Position numbers and translations under genes: made by a program
From: Streptomyces seoulensis
GTDB lineage: Bacteria > Actinomycetota > Actinomycetes > Streptomycetales > Streptomycetaceae
Reading direction: 5' to 3'
NCBI GenBank assembly: GCA_013364255.1
Contig: CP054936.1
Location: forward strand, 2,510,853 to 2,574,852
DNA length: 64,000 nucleotides
Notes under the pieces: generated by a model
Told to the model about the DNA's origin: nothing
Database searches by the model: none
The model's input: the letters and a program-made list of their open reading frames with translations, nothing else
Shown: in pieces, positions 42,436 to 50,644 of the stretch
Layout of the letters: the number at the start of each line of letters is the position of its first letter
Position numbering within the stretch: position 1 is the first letter of the stretch

Positions 42436-43287
42436 TCAGCCGATCCCGAACGCCCCGCCCGGCGGCTCCGGCGACGCCACCGCGTCCGCGTCCCGCACGG
42501 GCGCCGCACCGCCGGTGAACTCCCGCAGCGCGGCGCCGTGTTCGACCCGGGCGGGAAAGGCGTCGGCGGCGGTGAGCCGGGCCAGCGCGGCCGTGTCGAG
42601 GGGGCGGTGCGCCGCGACCAGCACCGCGTTGCCGAACCGGCGCCCCCGCAGCACGCCCGGCTCCGCGATCAGCGCCAGCTCGGCGAAGACCGCCGCGAAC
42701 GTGGCGAGTTGGGAGCGCAGGAAGGCGAAGGGCGCGGCGTCGGCGAGGTTGGCGAGGTAGACGCCGTCGGGGCGCAGCACCCGCTCCGCCTCGCGGGCGT
42801 AGGCCAGCGTCGTCAGATGGGCCGGGATGCGGGAGCCGCCGAAGACGTCGGCGATCAGCACGTCCGCCGAGCCGGCCGGGGCTGTCTCCAGCCAGGCGCG
42901 GGCGTCGGCGGCGTGCAGCGCGACGGCGGCGCCGTCCGGCAGCGGCAGGTGTTCCGCGACCAGCCCGAGCAGGCCCCGGTCGGCCTCCACGACGTCCTGG
43001 TGCGAGCCGGGGCGGGTGGCTGCGACGTAGCGGGGCAGGGTGAGCGCGCCGCCGCCCAGGTGCAGCACGTCCAGCGGGCGGCCCGGTGCGGCGAGCGTGT
43101 CCAGGACGTGCCCGAGCCGGCGCGTGTACTCGAACTCCAGGTGGGTGGGCGCGTCGAGGTCGACGTAGGACTGCGGCGCGCCGTCCACGGTGAGCAGCCA
43201 GGCCCGGTCGCGGTCGACGTCGGGCATCAGCTTGGCCGTCCCGTGGTCGACGGCGCGGGTCACGGGTATCGCCTCGGACTCGGTCAC
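42436..43287 (-). CDS. Spermidine-synthase-like methyltransferase-fold protein
   Basis: A 283-residue Rossmann-fold protein: VLHLGGGALTLPRYVAATRPGSHQDVVEADRGLLGLVAEHL matches the nucleotide-binding start of spermidine synthase-like proteins, and ALHAADARAWLETAPAGSADVLIADVFGGSRIPAHLTTLAYAREAERVLRPDGVYLANLAD the catalytic-acid region. Membrane helices found in the larger actinobacterial fused forms are absent. True polyamine synthesis is not established for this family in streptomycetes. The start GTG 43287 is chosen with GGAGGG close upstream; GTG 43263 is the alternative, 8 nt after GAGG. The last residues are Gly/Pro-rich. Confidence 0.78.
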   Translation of the reverse strand: MTESEAIPVTRAVDHGTAKLMPDVDRDRAWLLTVDGAPQSYVDLDAPTHLEFEYTRRLGHVLDTLAAPGRPLDVLHLGGGALTLPRYVAATRPGSHQDVVEADRGLLGLVAEHLPLPDGAAVALHAADARAWLETAPAGSADVLIADVFGGSRIPAHLTTLAYAREAERVLRPDGVYLANLADAAPFAFLRSQLATFAAVFAELALIAEPGVLRGRRFGNAVLVAAHRPLDTAALARLTAADAFPARVEHGAALREFTGGAAPVRDADAVASPEPPGGAFGIG

Positions 43288-43336
43288 CCCTCCATTGTCA
43301 CCCTTCCCTTGTGCTCCCTTGCGCCGGTCCGGACCC

Positions 43337-43399
43337 GCGCCGGGCGGCGGGCGCCGGGCGCCGGGCGGCGGGCGCCGGGCGCCGGGCGGCGGGCGCCGG
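43337..43399. repeat. Perfect tandem repeat, three 21-bp units
   Basis: Three identical 21-bp copies occupy 43337-43399. Each unit starts gcgccgggcggcgggcgccg and adds one g. They lie in the 137-nt gap between the spermidine-synthase-like gene start and the tuf3 stop codon. As 21 is a multiple of three, the repeat leaves all frames open, but no gene reads through it convincingly. Confidence 0.9.
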
Positions 43400-43424
43400 C
43401 CCGCGCTCCCCGCCGCCCCACCCC

Positions 43425-44594
43425 TCACTCCACCGTGGTCACCGTCCCCGCGCCCACGGTCCGGCCGCCCTCGCGGACGGCGAAGCCGAGGCCCGGCTCC
43501 AGGGGCACGTCGCGGCCGAGTTCGACCGTCATCGTGACGGTGTCCCCGGGCCGCGCGACGGCCGCCTCGCCGAGGTCGACGTCGCCGACCACGTCGGCGG
43601 TGCGGATGTAGAACTGCGGCCGGTACCCGGTGGCCACCGGTGTCGTACGGCCGCCCTCGCGCGCCGACAGCACGTACACCCGGGCGGTGAAGCGCCGCCG
43701 GGGCGCCACGCTGCCGGGCGCCGCGACCACGTGACCGCGGCGGACGGCGTCGCGCGGGACGCCGCGCAGCAGCAGCGCCACGTTGTCCCCGGCCTGCGCC
43801 TCAGTCATCGGCCTGCCGAAGGTCTCCAGGCCGGTGACGACGGTCTCCACCCCGGCGCCCAGCACCTCGACCCGGTCGCCGACGCGGACGGCGCCCCGCT
43901 CGACGGCGCCGGTGACGACGGTGCCGCGGCCGGTGATGGTGAGCACGTTCTCCACCGGGAGCAGGAACGGCGCGTCCAGGTACCGCTCGGGCATGGGCAC
44001 ATACGTGTCCACCGCGTCGAGCAGCGCCTCGATCGACGCCGTCCAGCGCGGGTCGCCCGCCAGCGCCCTCAGCCCCGAGACCCGGACGACCGGCACCGCG
44101 TCGCCGGCGTACCCCTGCCGGCTGAGCAGGTCGCGGACCTCCAACTCGACGAGGTCGGTCAGCTCCTCGTCGCCCGCGTCGGCCTTGTTGAGCGCGACGA
44201 CGATGTGGTCGACGCCCACCTGCCGGGCGAGCAGCACGTGTTCGGCGGTCTGCGGCATGATCCCGTCGAGCGCGGAGACGACGAGGATCGCCCCGTCGAG
44301 CTGCGCGGCCCCGGTGACCATGTTCTTCACGTAGTCGGCGTGGCCGGGCATGTCCACGTGCGCGTAGTGCCGGGTGTCCGTCTCGTACTCGACGTGCGCG
44401 ATGTTGATGGTGATGCCGCGCGCGGCCTCCTCCGGAGCCCGGTCGATGCGGTCGAACGGCACGAACGTGCTGGTGCCGCGCTCGGCGAGGACCTTGGTGA
44501 TGGCGGCGGTCAGGGTGGTCTTGCCGTGGTCGACGTGGCCCATGGTGCCGATGTTCAGGTGCGGTTTGGTGCGTACGTACGCCGTCTTGGGCAT
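43425..44594 (-). CDS. tuf3: Elongation factor Tu3 (divergent EF-Tu)
   Basis: A 389-residue second EF-Tu, shorter than the 397-residue major EF-Tu. GTPase motifs are complete: G1 GHVDHGKT (19-26), G2 RGITI (59-63), G3 DMPGH (81-85) and G4 NKAD (136-139). The G3 motif has Met82 where the major EF-Tu has Cys (DCPGH), and the effector loop near residues 38-48 is shortened. Domains 2 and 3 follow, with [17 protein letters not shown] and [15 protein letters not shown]. The sequence matches the EF-Tu3 described in Streptomyces coelicolor, whose gene was reported to respond to nutrient shift-down in a relA-linked way. It is not in a ribosomal operon. Whether it works in translation or in stress is open. 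Confidence 0.9.
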   Translation of the reverse strand: MPKTAYVRTKPHLNIGTMGHVDHGKTTLTAAITKVLAERGTSTFVPFDRIDRAPEEAARGITINIAHVEYETDTRHYAHVDMPGHADYVKNMVTGAAQLDGAILVVSALDGIMPQTAEHVLLARQVGVDHIVVALNKADAGDEELTDLVELEVRDLLSRQGYAGDAVPVVRVSGLRALAGDPRWTASIEALLDAVDTYVPMPERYLDAPFLLPVENVLTITGRGTVVTGAVERGAVRVGDRVEVLGAGVETVVTGLETFGRPMTEAQAGDNVALLLRGVPRDAVRRGHVVAAPGSVAPRRRFTARVYVLSAREGGRTTPVATGYRPQFYIRTADVVGDVDLGEAAVARPGDTVTMTVELGRDVPLEPGLGFAVREGGRTVGAGTVTTVE

Positions 44595-44941
44595 GGCTGT
44601 ACCTCGAAGCCTGGAAGCGGGAACGTGCTGCGGGACCCCCGAGGACGGCCGACCCTCCCCCTGCGGGGTCCGCCGGACGATCCGGGGAGGGTCAGCTTCG
44701 GGCGCCGTCGACTGCGGCCAGGAAGACGGGGACGGCAGCCTTCGGAGCATCCGCTGCCGCGGATGCTGCGAGGACGAAGGCGTGCCGGAACATGGGTCGA
44801 TCATCGCCGACCCCCCACTGCCCGTCGAATGGTTTTCGGCGTGCGGGGATTGACGTGTCACCAGGGACGACGGCGTGTCCTGTGACAAGGGTGAGACGCA
44901 CCATACGGCGATCAGACATATCCGTCGGTTAGGGTCGCAAG
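44595..44941. promoter_or_regulatory. Structured 5' leader of tuf3 and divergent promoter region
   Basis: A 347-nt gap with no convincing gene. GACCCTCCCC (44651-44660) is a perfect inverted repeat of GGGGAGGGTC (44684-44693). AGCATCCGC (44746-44754) and GCGGATGCT (44759-44767) make a 9-bp stem with a 4-nt loop, extended outside by CCTTCG (44739-44744) and CGAAGG (44775-44780). Both stems would form in the minus-strand tuf3 leader. At the other edge TAGGGT (44930-44935) is 6 nt before the TVP38 gene. Confidence 0.6.
44930..44935 (+). promoter_or_regulatory. Leaderless TAGGGT -10 of the TVP38 gene
   Basis: TAGGGT (44930-44935) is followed by exactly 6 nt and ATG 44942, placing the transcript start on the A of the start codon. 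Confidence 0.5.
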
Positions 44942-45763
44942 ATGCTCGATGCCACCACCCGCTCTGGGGGCACCGCCACGGCCTCTCCCCGGGCCGCGGC
45001 GACGGAGCCCGGCGCCGCCGTGACCGCCCTCCCCGTTCCGCTCACCCCGTCCGGCCCGTCCGGACCCGTCGCATTCGCCGGGCCCGCGGGTCCGGCGGCC
45101 CGCTGCGCGAGAGTCCTGCTCTCCCCCTGGTCGCGGCTGTCCCTGCTGCTCGTCCTGCTCGCCGCCGCCGGCACGTGCGTGCTGCTGTTCCAGCCGCAGC
45201 GGCTGTTCACCGACGGCCTGCCGCCGCAACTGGGCGGCGCCGCCGCGGTGGTGGCGTTCGCGCTGGCCTACGGCCTGGGCACGGTGGCGTTCCTGCCGCG
45301 GCCGTTGCTGAACCTCGCCGCGGGCGCGCTGTTCGGCTCGCAGTTCGGGCTGGCGGCCGCGCTGGCCGGTACGGTCCTGGGCGCGGGCGTGGCCTTCGGG
45401 CTGGGCCGGGTGCTGGGCCAGGACGCGCTGCGGCCGCTGCTGCGCGGCCGGCTGCTGAAGGCGGCGGACGGGCAGCTCAGCCGGCACGGCTTCCGGTCGA
45501 TGCTCGCGGCCCGGCTGTTCCCGGGCGTGCCGTTCTGGGCGGCGAACTACTGCGCCGCCGTCTCCCGCATGAGCTGGCCGGCGTTCCTGCTGGCGACGGC
45601 GCTCGGCTCGGTGCCGAACACCGCCGCCTACGTCGTCGCCGGCGCCCGGGCCGCCGCGCCCACCTCGCCGGCCTTCCTGATCGCCATGGCCTGCATCGCC
45701 GTCCCGGCGGTGGCGGGCGCGGCGGTGGCCTGGCGCAAACGCCACCACCTGCGGGCCCGCTGA
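44942..45763 (+). CDS. TVP38/TMEM64 (VTT domain) membrane protein
   Basis: A 273-residue membrane protein. The N-terminal 58 residues are Ala/Pro/Gly-rich and probably cytoplasmic. Helices begin at [19 protein letters not shown]. The VTT core includes [64 protein letters not shown] and [52 protein letters not shown]. This is the same superfamily as DedA, implicated in lipid scrambling. A second family member (DedA) is encoded 7 kb upstream. The transcript is predicted leaderless. A 33-bp tandem array follows the gene. Confidence 0.86.
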   Translation: MLDATTRSGGTATASPRAAATEPGAAVTALPVPLTPSGPSGPVAFAGPAGPAARCARVLLSPWSRLSLLLVLLAAAGTCVLLFQPQRLFTDGLPPQLGGAAAVVAFALAYGLGTVAFLPRPLLNLAAGALFGSQFGLAAALAGTVLGAGVAFGLGRVLGQDALRPLLRGRLLKAADGQLSRHGFRSMLAARLFPGVPFWAANYCAAVSRMSWPAFLLATALGSVPNTAAYVVAGARAAAPTSPAFLIAMACIAVPAVAGAAVAWRKRHHLRAR

Positions 45764-46291
45764 GCACGCCGGACACGGGTCGGGCGGGCCGCCGCTCTCG
45801 GCCACCTTGGACGCCGGGCGGGGCACTGCTCTTGGCCATGGTGATCGCCGGGCGGGGCACTGCTCTTGCTCACCGTGATCGCCGGGCAGGCCGGAGCTCT
45901 GGGCCACCGGCCACCGTGATCACGGACGGGCCGCTGCCCTTGGCCACCGTGATCGCGGACGGGCCGATGCTTTTGGCCACCGTGATCGCGGGCGCGGCCG
46001 GGTGCCGCCGCCGTGTTCCGGCCGGCCTCTCGCTCCCCCGTCGGCCGCGGCGCGCCGTCGCTCCGGTGGTGCGCGCCGCCCGGCTCCGCGGGCATCCCGC
46101 TGGTCACGGCGGGGTTCGCCGCCCCGCGCCCGGCCGGCCGCGGCAGGCGGGCGCCTGCCGCCGTGCCGACCGGCCGGCGCGCCGGCGCGGCCGACGGAGC
46201 GGCCGGGCACAGTCGCACGGGTGACCGAGTCCCTGCGGTCTGTGTAGCCGTCCGGTAGCGCAGCGTCAGGGCTTGCCCCTAGGGTGGGGCC
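45764..46291. repeat. 528-nt gene-free region with a 33-bp tandem array
   Basis: No convincing gene. From about 45789 to 45996 six degenerate copies of a 33-bp unit occur; the recognisable core is ttggccaccgtgatcgc. The GATCGC anchors are at 45843, 45877, 45918 (as gatcac), 45951 and 45984, with a weaker first copy near 45810, giving steps of 33, 34, 41, 33 and 33. The rest, 46000-46270, is GC-rich and unremarkable. There is no CRISPR character (no spacer/repeat alternation). Confidence 0.8.
46280..46285 (+). promoter_or_regulatory. Leaderless TAGGGT -10 of the 59-residue gene
   Basis: TAGGGT at 46280-46285 is followed by 6 nt and the ATG at 46292, identical in layout to the TVP38 promoter 1.35 kb upstream. 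Confidence 0.5.
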
Positions 46292-46471
46292 ATGTTCCCC
46301 GATTCCATGGCCCTTGGTTCCGTGCGGTCTGCCGCCGAACTGAACGAGCAGATCCGCGCGCTCTGGCTGCGTTCGGGCGGGTCCCTGACGGCCCAGGAGC
46401 GCGCGGAGTACGAGCTGCTGGTGGTCAAGTGGGCCGCCGCCATCCGCAGCGGGGTGACCGAGGCGGCCTGA
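46292..46471 (+). CDS. Small conserved-looking protein, 59 residues
   Basis: An ATG-initiated frame of 59 codons, beginning MFPDSMALGSVRSAAELNEQ and ending SGVTEAA before TGA at 46469-46471. It is predicted to be one or two amphipathic helices (ELNEQIRALWLRS and TAQERAEYELLVVKWAAAI), with no membrane segment or cysteine. Codon third positions are mostly G/C, as in real genes here, and a leaderless TAGGGT element lies 6 nt before the ATG. It ends 15 nt before the convergent SDR stop. Function unknown; I recall similar short proteins in streptomycetes, but that is not a search result. Confidence 0.6.
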   Translation: MFPDSMALGSVRSAAELNEQIRALWLRSGGSLTAQERAEYELLVVKWAAAIRSGVTEAA

Positions 46472-46485
46472 GGACTCGGCCCCGT

Positions 46486-47226
46486 TCAGCGGCCGCCGGA
46501 CACCCGCAGGACCGCACCCGAGGCGTAGGAGGCGTCCGGGGACATCAGCCAGGCGACGGCCGCCGCGATCTCCTCGGCCCGGCCGGGCCGGCGCAGCGGA
46601 ATCGTCCCGGCGGCGCGCCGGGCCCGCTCCGGGTCGCCCATCTCCTCCTGCATCTCGGTGTCGATCATGCCGGGCGCGACCGCGTTGACGCGGATGCCGT
46701 CGGGCCCGAGTTCCTTGGCCAGGCCCAGCGTGAAGGTGTCGACGGCCGCCTTCGTCGCCGCGTAGTGGACGAAGTCGCCGGGGCTGCCGAGGGTGGCCGC
46801 CACGGAGGAGATGTTCACGATCACGCCGCTGCCCCGGGGCGCCATGAGCTGCGCGGCGCGCCGCGCGCACAGCAGCGTGCCGAGCAGGTTGACGTCCACG
46901 ACCCGGCGCAGGTCGGCGGTGGCGGTGTCGGCGAGGCGGCCCAGGGGTCCGGTGACGCCGGCGTTGTTCACCAGGCCCGTCACCGGCCCGAGCCGTTCCT
47001 CGGCGGTGGCGAAGAGCCGTTCGACGTCCGCCTCCACCGAGGTGTCCATCCGCACGGTGACGCTGCGCGCCCCGGCCTCCAGCACCTCGTCGGCGACGGC
47101 CTCGGCGGCCCGGGTGTCGTGGACGTATCCGATCACGATGTCGTGTCCGTCGGCCGCCAGCCGCCGGCAGATCGCGGCGCCGATGCCCCGGCCGCCGCCG
47201 GTGACGACGGTGACTAGACGTTTCAT
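46486..47226 (-). CDS. Short-chain dehydrogenase/reductase
   Basis: A 246-residue classical SDR. TGGGRGIG (residues 9-16) is the NAD(P)-binding loop, LVNNAGVTGPLG the NNAG motif and VIVNISSVAATLGSPGDFVHYAATKAA the Ser-Tyr-x3-Lys site. RVNAVAPGMIDTEM follows in the substrate loop. Substrate unknown; FabG-like ketoreductases and sugar or steroid dehydrogenases are all possible. It is the stand-alone gene of a unit between the 59-residue gene and DUF4291. Confidence 0.86.
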   Translation of the reverse strand: MKRLVTVVTGGGRGIGAAICRRLAADGHDIVIGYVHDTRAAEAVADEVLEAGARSVTVRMDTSVEADVERLFATAEERLGPVTGLVNNAGVTGPLGRLADTATADLRRVVDVNLLGTLLCARRAAQLMAPRGSGVIVNISSVAATLGSPGDFVHYAATKAAVDTFTLGLAKELGPDGIRVNAVAPGMIDTEMQEEMGDPERARRAAGTIPLRRPGRAEEIAAAVAWLMSPDASYASGAVLRVSGGR

Positions 47227-47293
47227 GCGGACCTCCGCTGCACTCTCGGCGCCGCCCGTCCGCCGCGCCGGCGAGACCCCCGCTGTGACGAGC

Positions 47294-47905
47294 CTAGGCC
47301 CGCAGGTGCGCGAGCACCTCGTCGGCGAGAGGGTAGGGCCGCTCCTCGGGCAGCAGTGCGGCGGCCCGCTCCAGGTCACCCGTTCTGACCAGTGCGTGGA
47401 TCTCGGCCGCGAGCGGGGTGACGTCCTCGACGCCGGTGATCCACTCGTCCGCGTACCGGGCCGCGGCCACTCCCGCGAGGCCGAGCTGGAGCGAGCGGTG
47501 GGGCAGCGCGTCGAGGCGCAGGTCGCGCTCCGGGTCCCACTGCACCCGCGCGGGCGCCTCGCGCAACCGCCGCCGCCAGGATGCGCGGTCCCCGTGCAGG
47601 GCCGGCACGTGGTGCGACAGACAGGCGTTGCGCAGCGCCCACTCGAAGCCGTCCCGGCGGATCTCGACGGCGAGCACCGTCTCCTGCCCCTCCTTGGTCC
47701 CCCAGCCGCAGCGGTACATCATCCACAGGAAGGACGGCTTGATCCAGGTCATCCGGTCGCGCTTCCAGTCGGCCGGGAAGCGGCCGGTGCGGACGGCGGG
47801 GCCGCCGATCCGGGGGTGGTAGGCCTGGTAGACGGTGACCGTGGTGTCCGTGTGGCGGGCCCGGACGCGGAATCGGGGCTCCGGTGCGACGTGTTGATCG
47901 TTCAC
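47294..47905 (-). CDS. DUF4291 family protein
   Basis: A 203-residue protein of the DUF4291 family. Conserved features are TVYQAYHPRIGGPAVRTGRFPADWKRDRMTWIKPSFLWMMYRCGWGTKEGQETVLAVEI and DGFEWALRN. The tail after residue 150 is helical (AAEIHALVRTGDLERAAALLPEERPYPLADEVLAHL). Function of the family is unknown to me. GTG 47905 is the most likely start; the frame is open upstream but translates to Gly/Ala/Asp-rich low complexity. It is divergent from lnt with a 194-nt spacer that contains two short repeated ccgtcggccgccccctcc segments. Confidence 0.8.
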   Translation of the reverse strand: MNDQHVAPEPRFRVRARHTDTTVTVYQAYHPRIGGPAVRTGRFPADWKRDRMTWIKPSFLWMMYRCGWGTKEGQETVLAVEIRRDGFEWALRNACLSHHVPALHGDRASWRRRLREAPARVQWDPERDLRLDALPHRSLQLGLAGVAAARYADEWITGVEDVTPLAAEIHALVRTGDLERAAALLPEERPYPLADEVLAHLRA

Positions 47906-48099
47906 CCGCCCACGATCGGCCCGGCCGCCCGGCCGGTGCCACCGAATATCCGCCGGGGCGGCCGCCGTGGCGGCCGCCCCCTCCCCGTCGGCCGCCCCCT
48001 CCCCGTCGGCCGTCGCCGCCTGTCCGGAAATCCGCCGTGCGCGCACACTGGAGCCGTCCGCGGGGTAGCCGGAGCCGGCCACGGGTAGGAGGGCGCCCT

Positions 48100-49674
48100 A
48101 TGAAGATCTTCGGCCGCTGGCTCGTCTCCCCGTGGCGCCGTTCGGTGCTCGCCGTCCTCGCGGGGGCGCTGCCCGTGTTCGCCTTCCCCGCGCCGTCGTG
48201 GTGGTGGTTCGCGTACGTCGCCCTCGTGCCGTGGCTCCTGCTCGCCCGCACGGCGGCGACCGGGAGGCGGGCCGTGTACGACGGCTGGTGCGGCGGCCTC
48301 GGCTTCATGCTGGCCGTGCACCACTGGCTGCTGCCCAGCCTGCACGTGTTCACGGTGGTGCTCGCCGCGCTGCTCGGCGCGCTGTGGGCGCCGTGGGGAT
48401 GGCTGGTGCGGCGGTTCCTCGGCGGGACGCCCTCGGCGGGGCGGGCCGCCGCCGCTCTCCTGGTGCTGCCGTCGGGCTGGCTGGCCGTCGAGCTGGTCCG
48501 GTCCTGGCATGGTCTGGGCGGGCCCTGGGGGATGCTCGGGGCCAGTCAGTGGCAGGTGGCGCCGGCGCTGCGGCTCGCGTCGGTCGGCGGAGTGTGGCTG
48601 CTCAGCCTGCTGCTGGTGGCCGTGAACGTCGCCGTCGCCCTGCTCGTCGCCGTCCGGGCGGCGCGGACCTGCGCCCTGGCCGGGCTGCTCGCCACGGCGG
48701 CGGCCACCTCGGCGGTCTGGGTGTGGGCGCCGCGCCCGGACGTGGACGGCCGGATCCGGATAGCCGTCGTCCAGCCGGGGCCGGTCGACGGGGCGGACAG
48801 CCCGCAGCGGCGCTTCGACCGCGAGGAGCGGCTGACCCGGGCCCTGGCCGGACAGCGGGTGGACCTGGTCGTCTGGGGCGAGAGCAGCGTCGGCTTCGAT
48901 CTGGCCGACCGGCCCGACATCGCCCGGCGCACGGCGGCCCTCGCCCGGGAGGTGGGCGCCGACGTGCTGGTCAACGTGGACGCCCGCCGCTCCGACCGGC
49001 CCGGCATCTACAAGAGTTCCGTCCTGGTCGGCCCGGACGGGCCCACCGGCGACCGCTACGACAAGATGCGGCTCGTCCCGTTCGGCGAGTACGTCCCGGC
49101 CCGCTCGCTGCTCGGCTGGGCGACCTCGGTCGGCAAGGCCGCCGGCGAGGACCGCAGGCGGGGCACCGGGCAGGTCGTGATGGACGTGGGGCACGGGCTG
49201 CGCGTCGGTCCGCTGATCTGCTTCGAGACGGCGTTCCCCGACATGAGCCGGCACCTGGCCGCGGACGGCGCCGACGTGCTCCTCGCCCAGTCCTCCACCG
49301 CCACCTTCCAGCACAGCTGGGCCCCCGAGCAGCACGCCTCGCTGGCCGCGCTGCGCGCCGCCGAGACCGGCCGTCCCATGGTGCACGCCACCTTGACCGG
49401 CGTGTCGGCCGTCTACGGGCCGAGCGGGCAGCGCGTGGGCTCCTGGCTCGGCACGGACGCGAGCACCGCACGGGTGTACGACATGCCGAAGGCGCACGGG
49501 ACCACCCCCTACGTCCGCTTCGGCGACTGGCCGGTGCACGCGGCGCTGCTGGTGCTGGCCGCGCTGTGCGTGACGGAGGGCGTCCGCCGGGTCAGGCCGC
49601 GCCGGAGTGCTCCAGCACCGTCCGCACCACCCGCTCGCACAGTTCGTGAGTCTCCAGCGCGTCCCGGGCGCTGA
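48100..49674 (+). CDS. lnt: Apolipoprotein N-acyltransferase
   Basis: A 524-residue membrane enzyme that N-acylates the modified cysteine of lipoproteins. About eight helices occupy residues 1-215. The carbon-nitrogen hydrolase domain follows, with the Glu of VVWGESSVGF, the Lys of YDKMRLVPFGEY and the Cys of PLICFETAFPDM forming the E-K-C triad. The ATG at 48100 is preceded by AGGAGGG with a 6-nt gap. The last 83 nt overlap, on the opposite strand, the end of the Gfo/Idh/MocA gene. Streptomycetes often have two lnt genes; this could be either. Confidence 0.9.
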   Translation: MKIFGRWLVSPWRRSVLAVLAGALPVFAFPAPSWWWFAYVALVPWLLLARTAATGRRAVYDGWCGGLGFMLAVHHWLLPSLHVFTVVLAALLGALWAPWGWLVRRFLGGTPSAGRAAAALLVLPSGWLAVELVRSWHGLGGPWGMLGASQWQVAPALRLASVGGVWLLSLLLVAVNVAVALLVAVRAARTCALAGLLATAAATSAVWVWAPRPDVDGRIRIAVVQPGPVDGADSPQRRFDREERLTRALAGQRVDLVVWGESSVGFDLADRPDIARRTAALAREVGADVLVNVDARRSDRPGIYKSSVLVGPDGPTGDRYDKMRLVPFGEYVPARSLLGWATSVGKAAGEDRRRGTGQVVMDVGHGLRVGPLICFETAFPDMSRHLAADGADVLLAQSSTATFQHSWAPEQHASLAALRAAETGRPMVHATLTGVSAVYGPSGQRVGSWLGTDASTARVYDMPKAHGTTPYVRFGDWPVHAALLVLAALCVTEGVRRVRPRRSAPAPSAPPARTVRESPARPGR

Positions 49675-50503
49675 GCACCTTCCCGGCGCGCACGGCGTCG
49701 AGGAAGGCCAGCACGGCCTGTTCGATCCCGCGCTGCCGGGCGACCGGCACCCAGTCCCCGCGCCGTCGCACGGTCGGCTGGCCCTTGTGGTCGACGGTCT
49801 CGGCGAGGTTGAGCACCTGGCGCTTGGTGTCCTGCCCGGAGACCTCCAGGATCTCCTCTGCGGAACCGCTGAGCCGGTTCATGACGCCGAGCGCGGTGAA
49901 CCCGTCCCCGCCGAGCTGGAGCACGACGTGGTGCAGCAGCCCGTCGCGCAGGCGGCCGCGGACGGTGACGTCGTCGACCGGGCCGGGCGCCAGGAACCGC
50001 AGCGTGTCCACGACGTGGATGAAGTCGTCGAGGATCATCGTCCGGGGTTCCTCGGGCAGCCCGACGCGGTTCTTCTGCATCAGGATCAGCTCGCGCGGGT
50101 GTTCGGCGCACTGAGCGTAGCCGGGCGCGTGGCGCCGGTTGAAGCCGACCATGAGCGAGACGCCGCGCTCCTCGGCGAGCGCGACCAGGCGGGCGGAGTC
50201 GGCGAGTTCGTAGGCGAGCGGCTTGTCGACGTACGTCGGCACGCCCGCCTCCAGCAGCCGGCCGACGATCTCGGGGTGGACGGCGGTGGGCGCGTGCACG
50301 AAGGCGGCGTCGAGGCCGGCGCCGAGCAGCGAGTCCAGGTCGGCGTGGCGCTGCGCGGCGGGCAGACGGAGACCGTCGGCGACCCGCTCCAGGGTCGCGG
50401 GCGTGCGGGTCTGCACGTGCAGTTCGACCCCGGGCCGCGTGCCGAGGACCGGCAGATAGGCCTTCTGCGCGATGTCGCCGAGTCCGATGCAGCCGACCTT
50501 CAC
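49592..50503 (-). CDS. Gfo/Idh/MocA family oxidoreductase
   Basis: A 303-residue NAD(P)-dependent dehydrogenase. The Rossmann start KVGCIGLGDIAQKAYLPVL, the YVDKPLAYE motif (the family's EKP, here DKP) and MVGFNRRHAPGY are visible. The C-terminal half is the sugar-binding sheet domain. It should act on a sugar or inositol derivative, unidentified. GTG 50503 is selected with GGGAG about 6 nt upstream. The 3' end overlaps lnt by 83 nt in a convergent arrangement. Confidence 0.86.
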   Translation of the reverse strand: MKVGCIGLGDIAQKAYLPVLGTRPGVELHVQTRTPATLERVADGLRLPAAQRHADLDSLLGAGLDAAFVHAPTAVHPEIVGRLLEAGVPTYVDKPLAYELADSARLVALAEERGVSLMVGFNRRHAPGYAQCAEHPRELILMQKNRVGLPEEPRTMILDDFIHVVDTLRFLAPGPVDDVTVRGRLRDGLLHHVVLQLGGDGFTALGVMNRLSGSAEEILEVSGQDTKRQVLNLAETVDHKGQPTVRRRGDWVPVARQRGIEQAVLAFLDAVRAGKVLSARDALETHELCERVVRTVLEHSGAA

Positions 50504-50644
50504 GTGCTCTCCCTCACCGCTCGTGCGCGTCCGCCGCGCACCGCCGTCCCGTCCCGCGCGCACACCGCGCCGGTCCGCACGGCAGCATACGGCGACCGCG
50601 AAAAGGTGTGGTGCGGAGGTCGCGGTCAGGACAAGATCAGGGGC

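Noticed and set aside
43337..43399. Coding extension of the spermidine-synthase-like gene through the 21-bp repeats
   Set aside because: The frame is open but reads as a repetitive Arg/Pro/Gly sequence upstream of the conserved start and lacks a ribosome site.
44692..44793. Leader peptide of 33 codons upstream of tuf3 on the minus strand
   Set aside because: It has no Shine-Dalgarno and no run of regulatory codons; only its position next to the hairpins is suggestive.
45789..45996. CRISPR array
   Set aside because: Units are contiguous 33-bp copies with no variable spacers and no cas genes.
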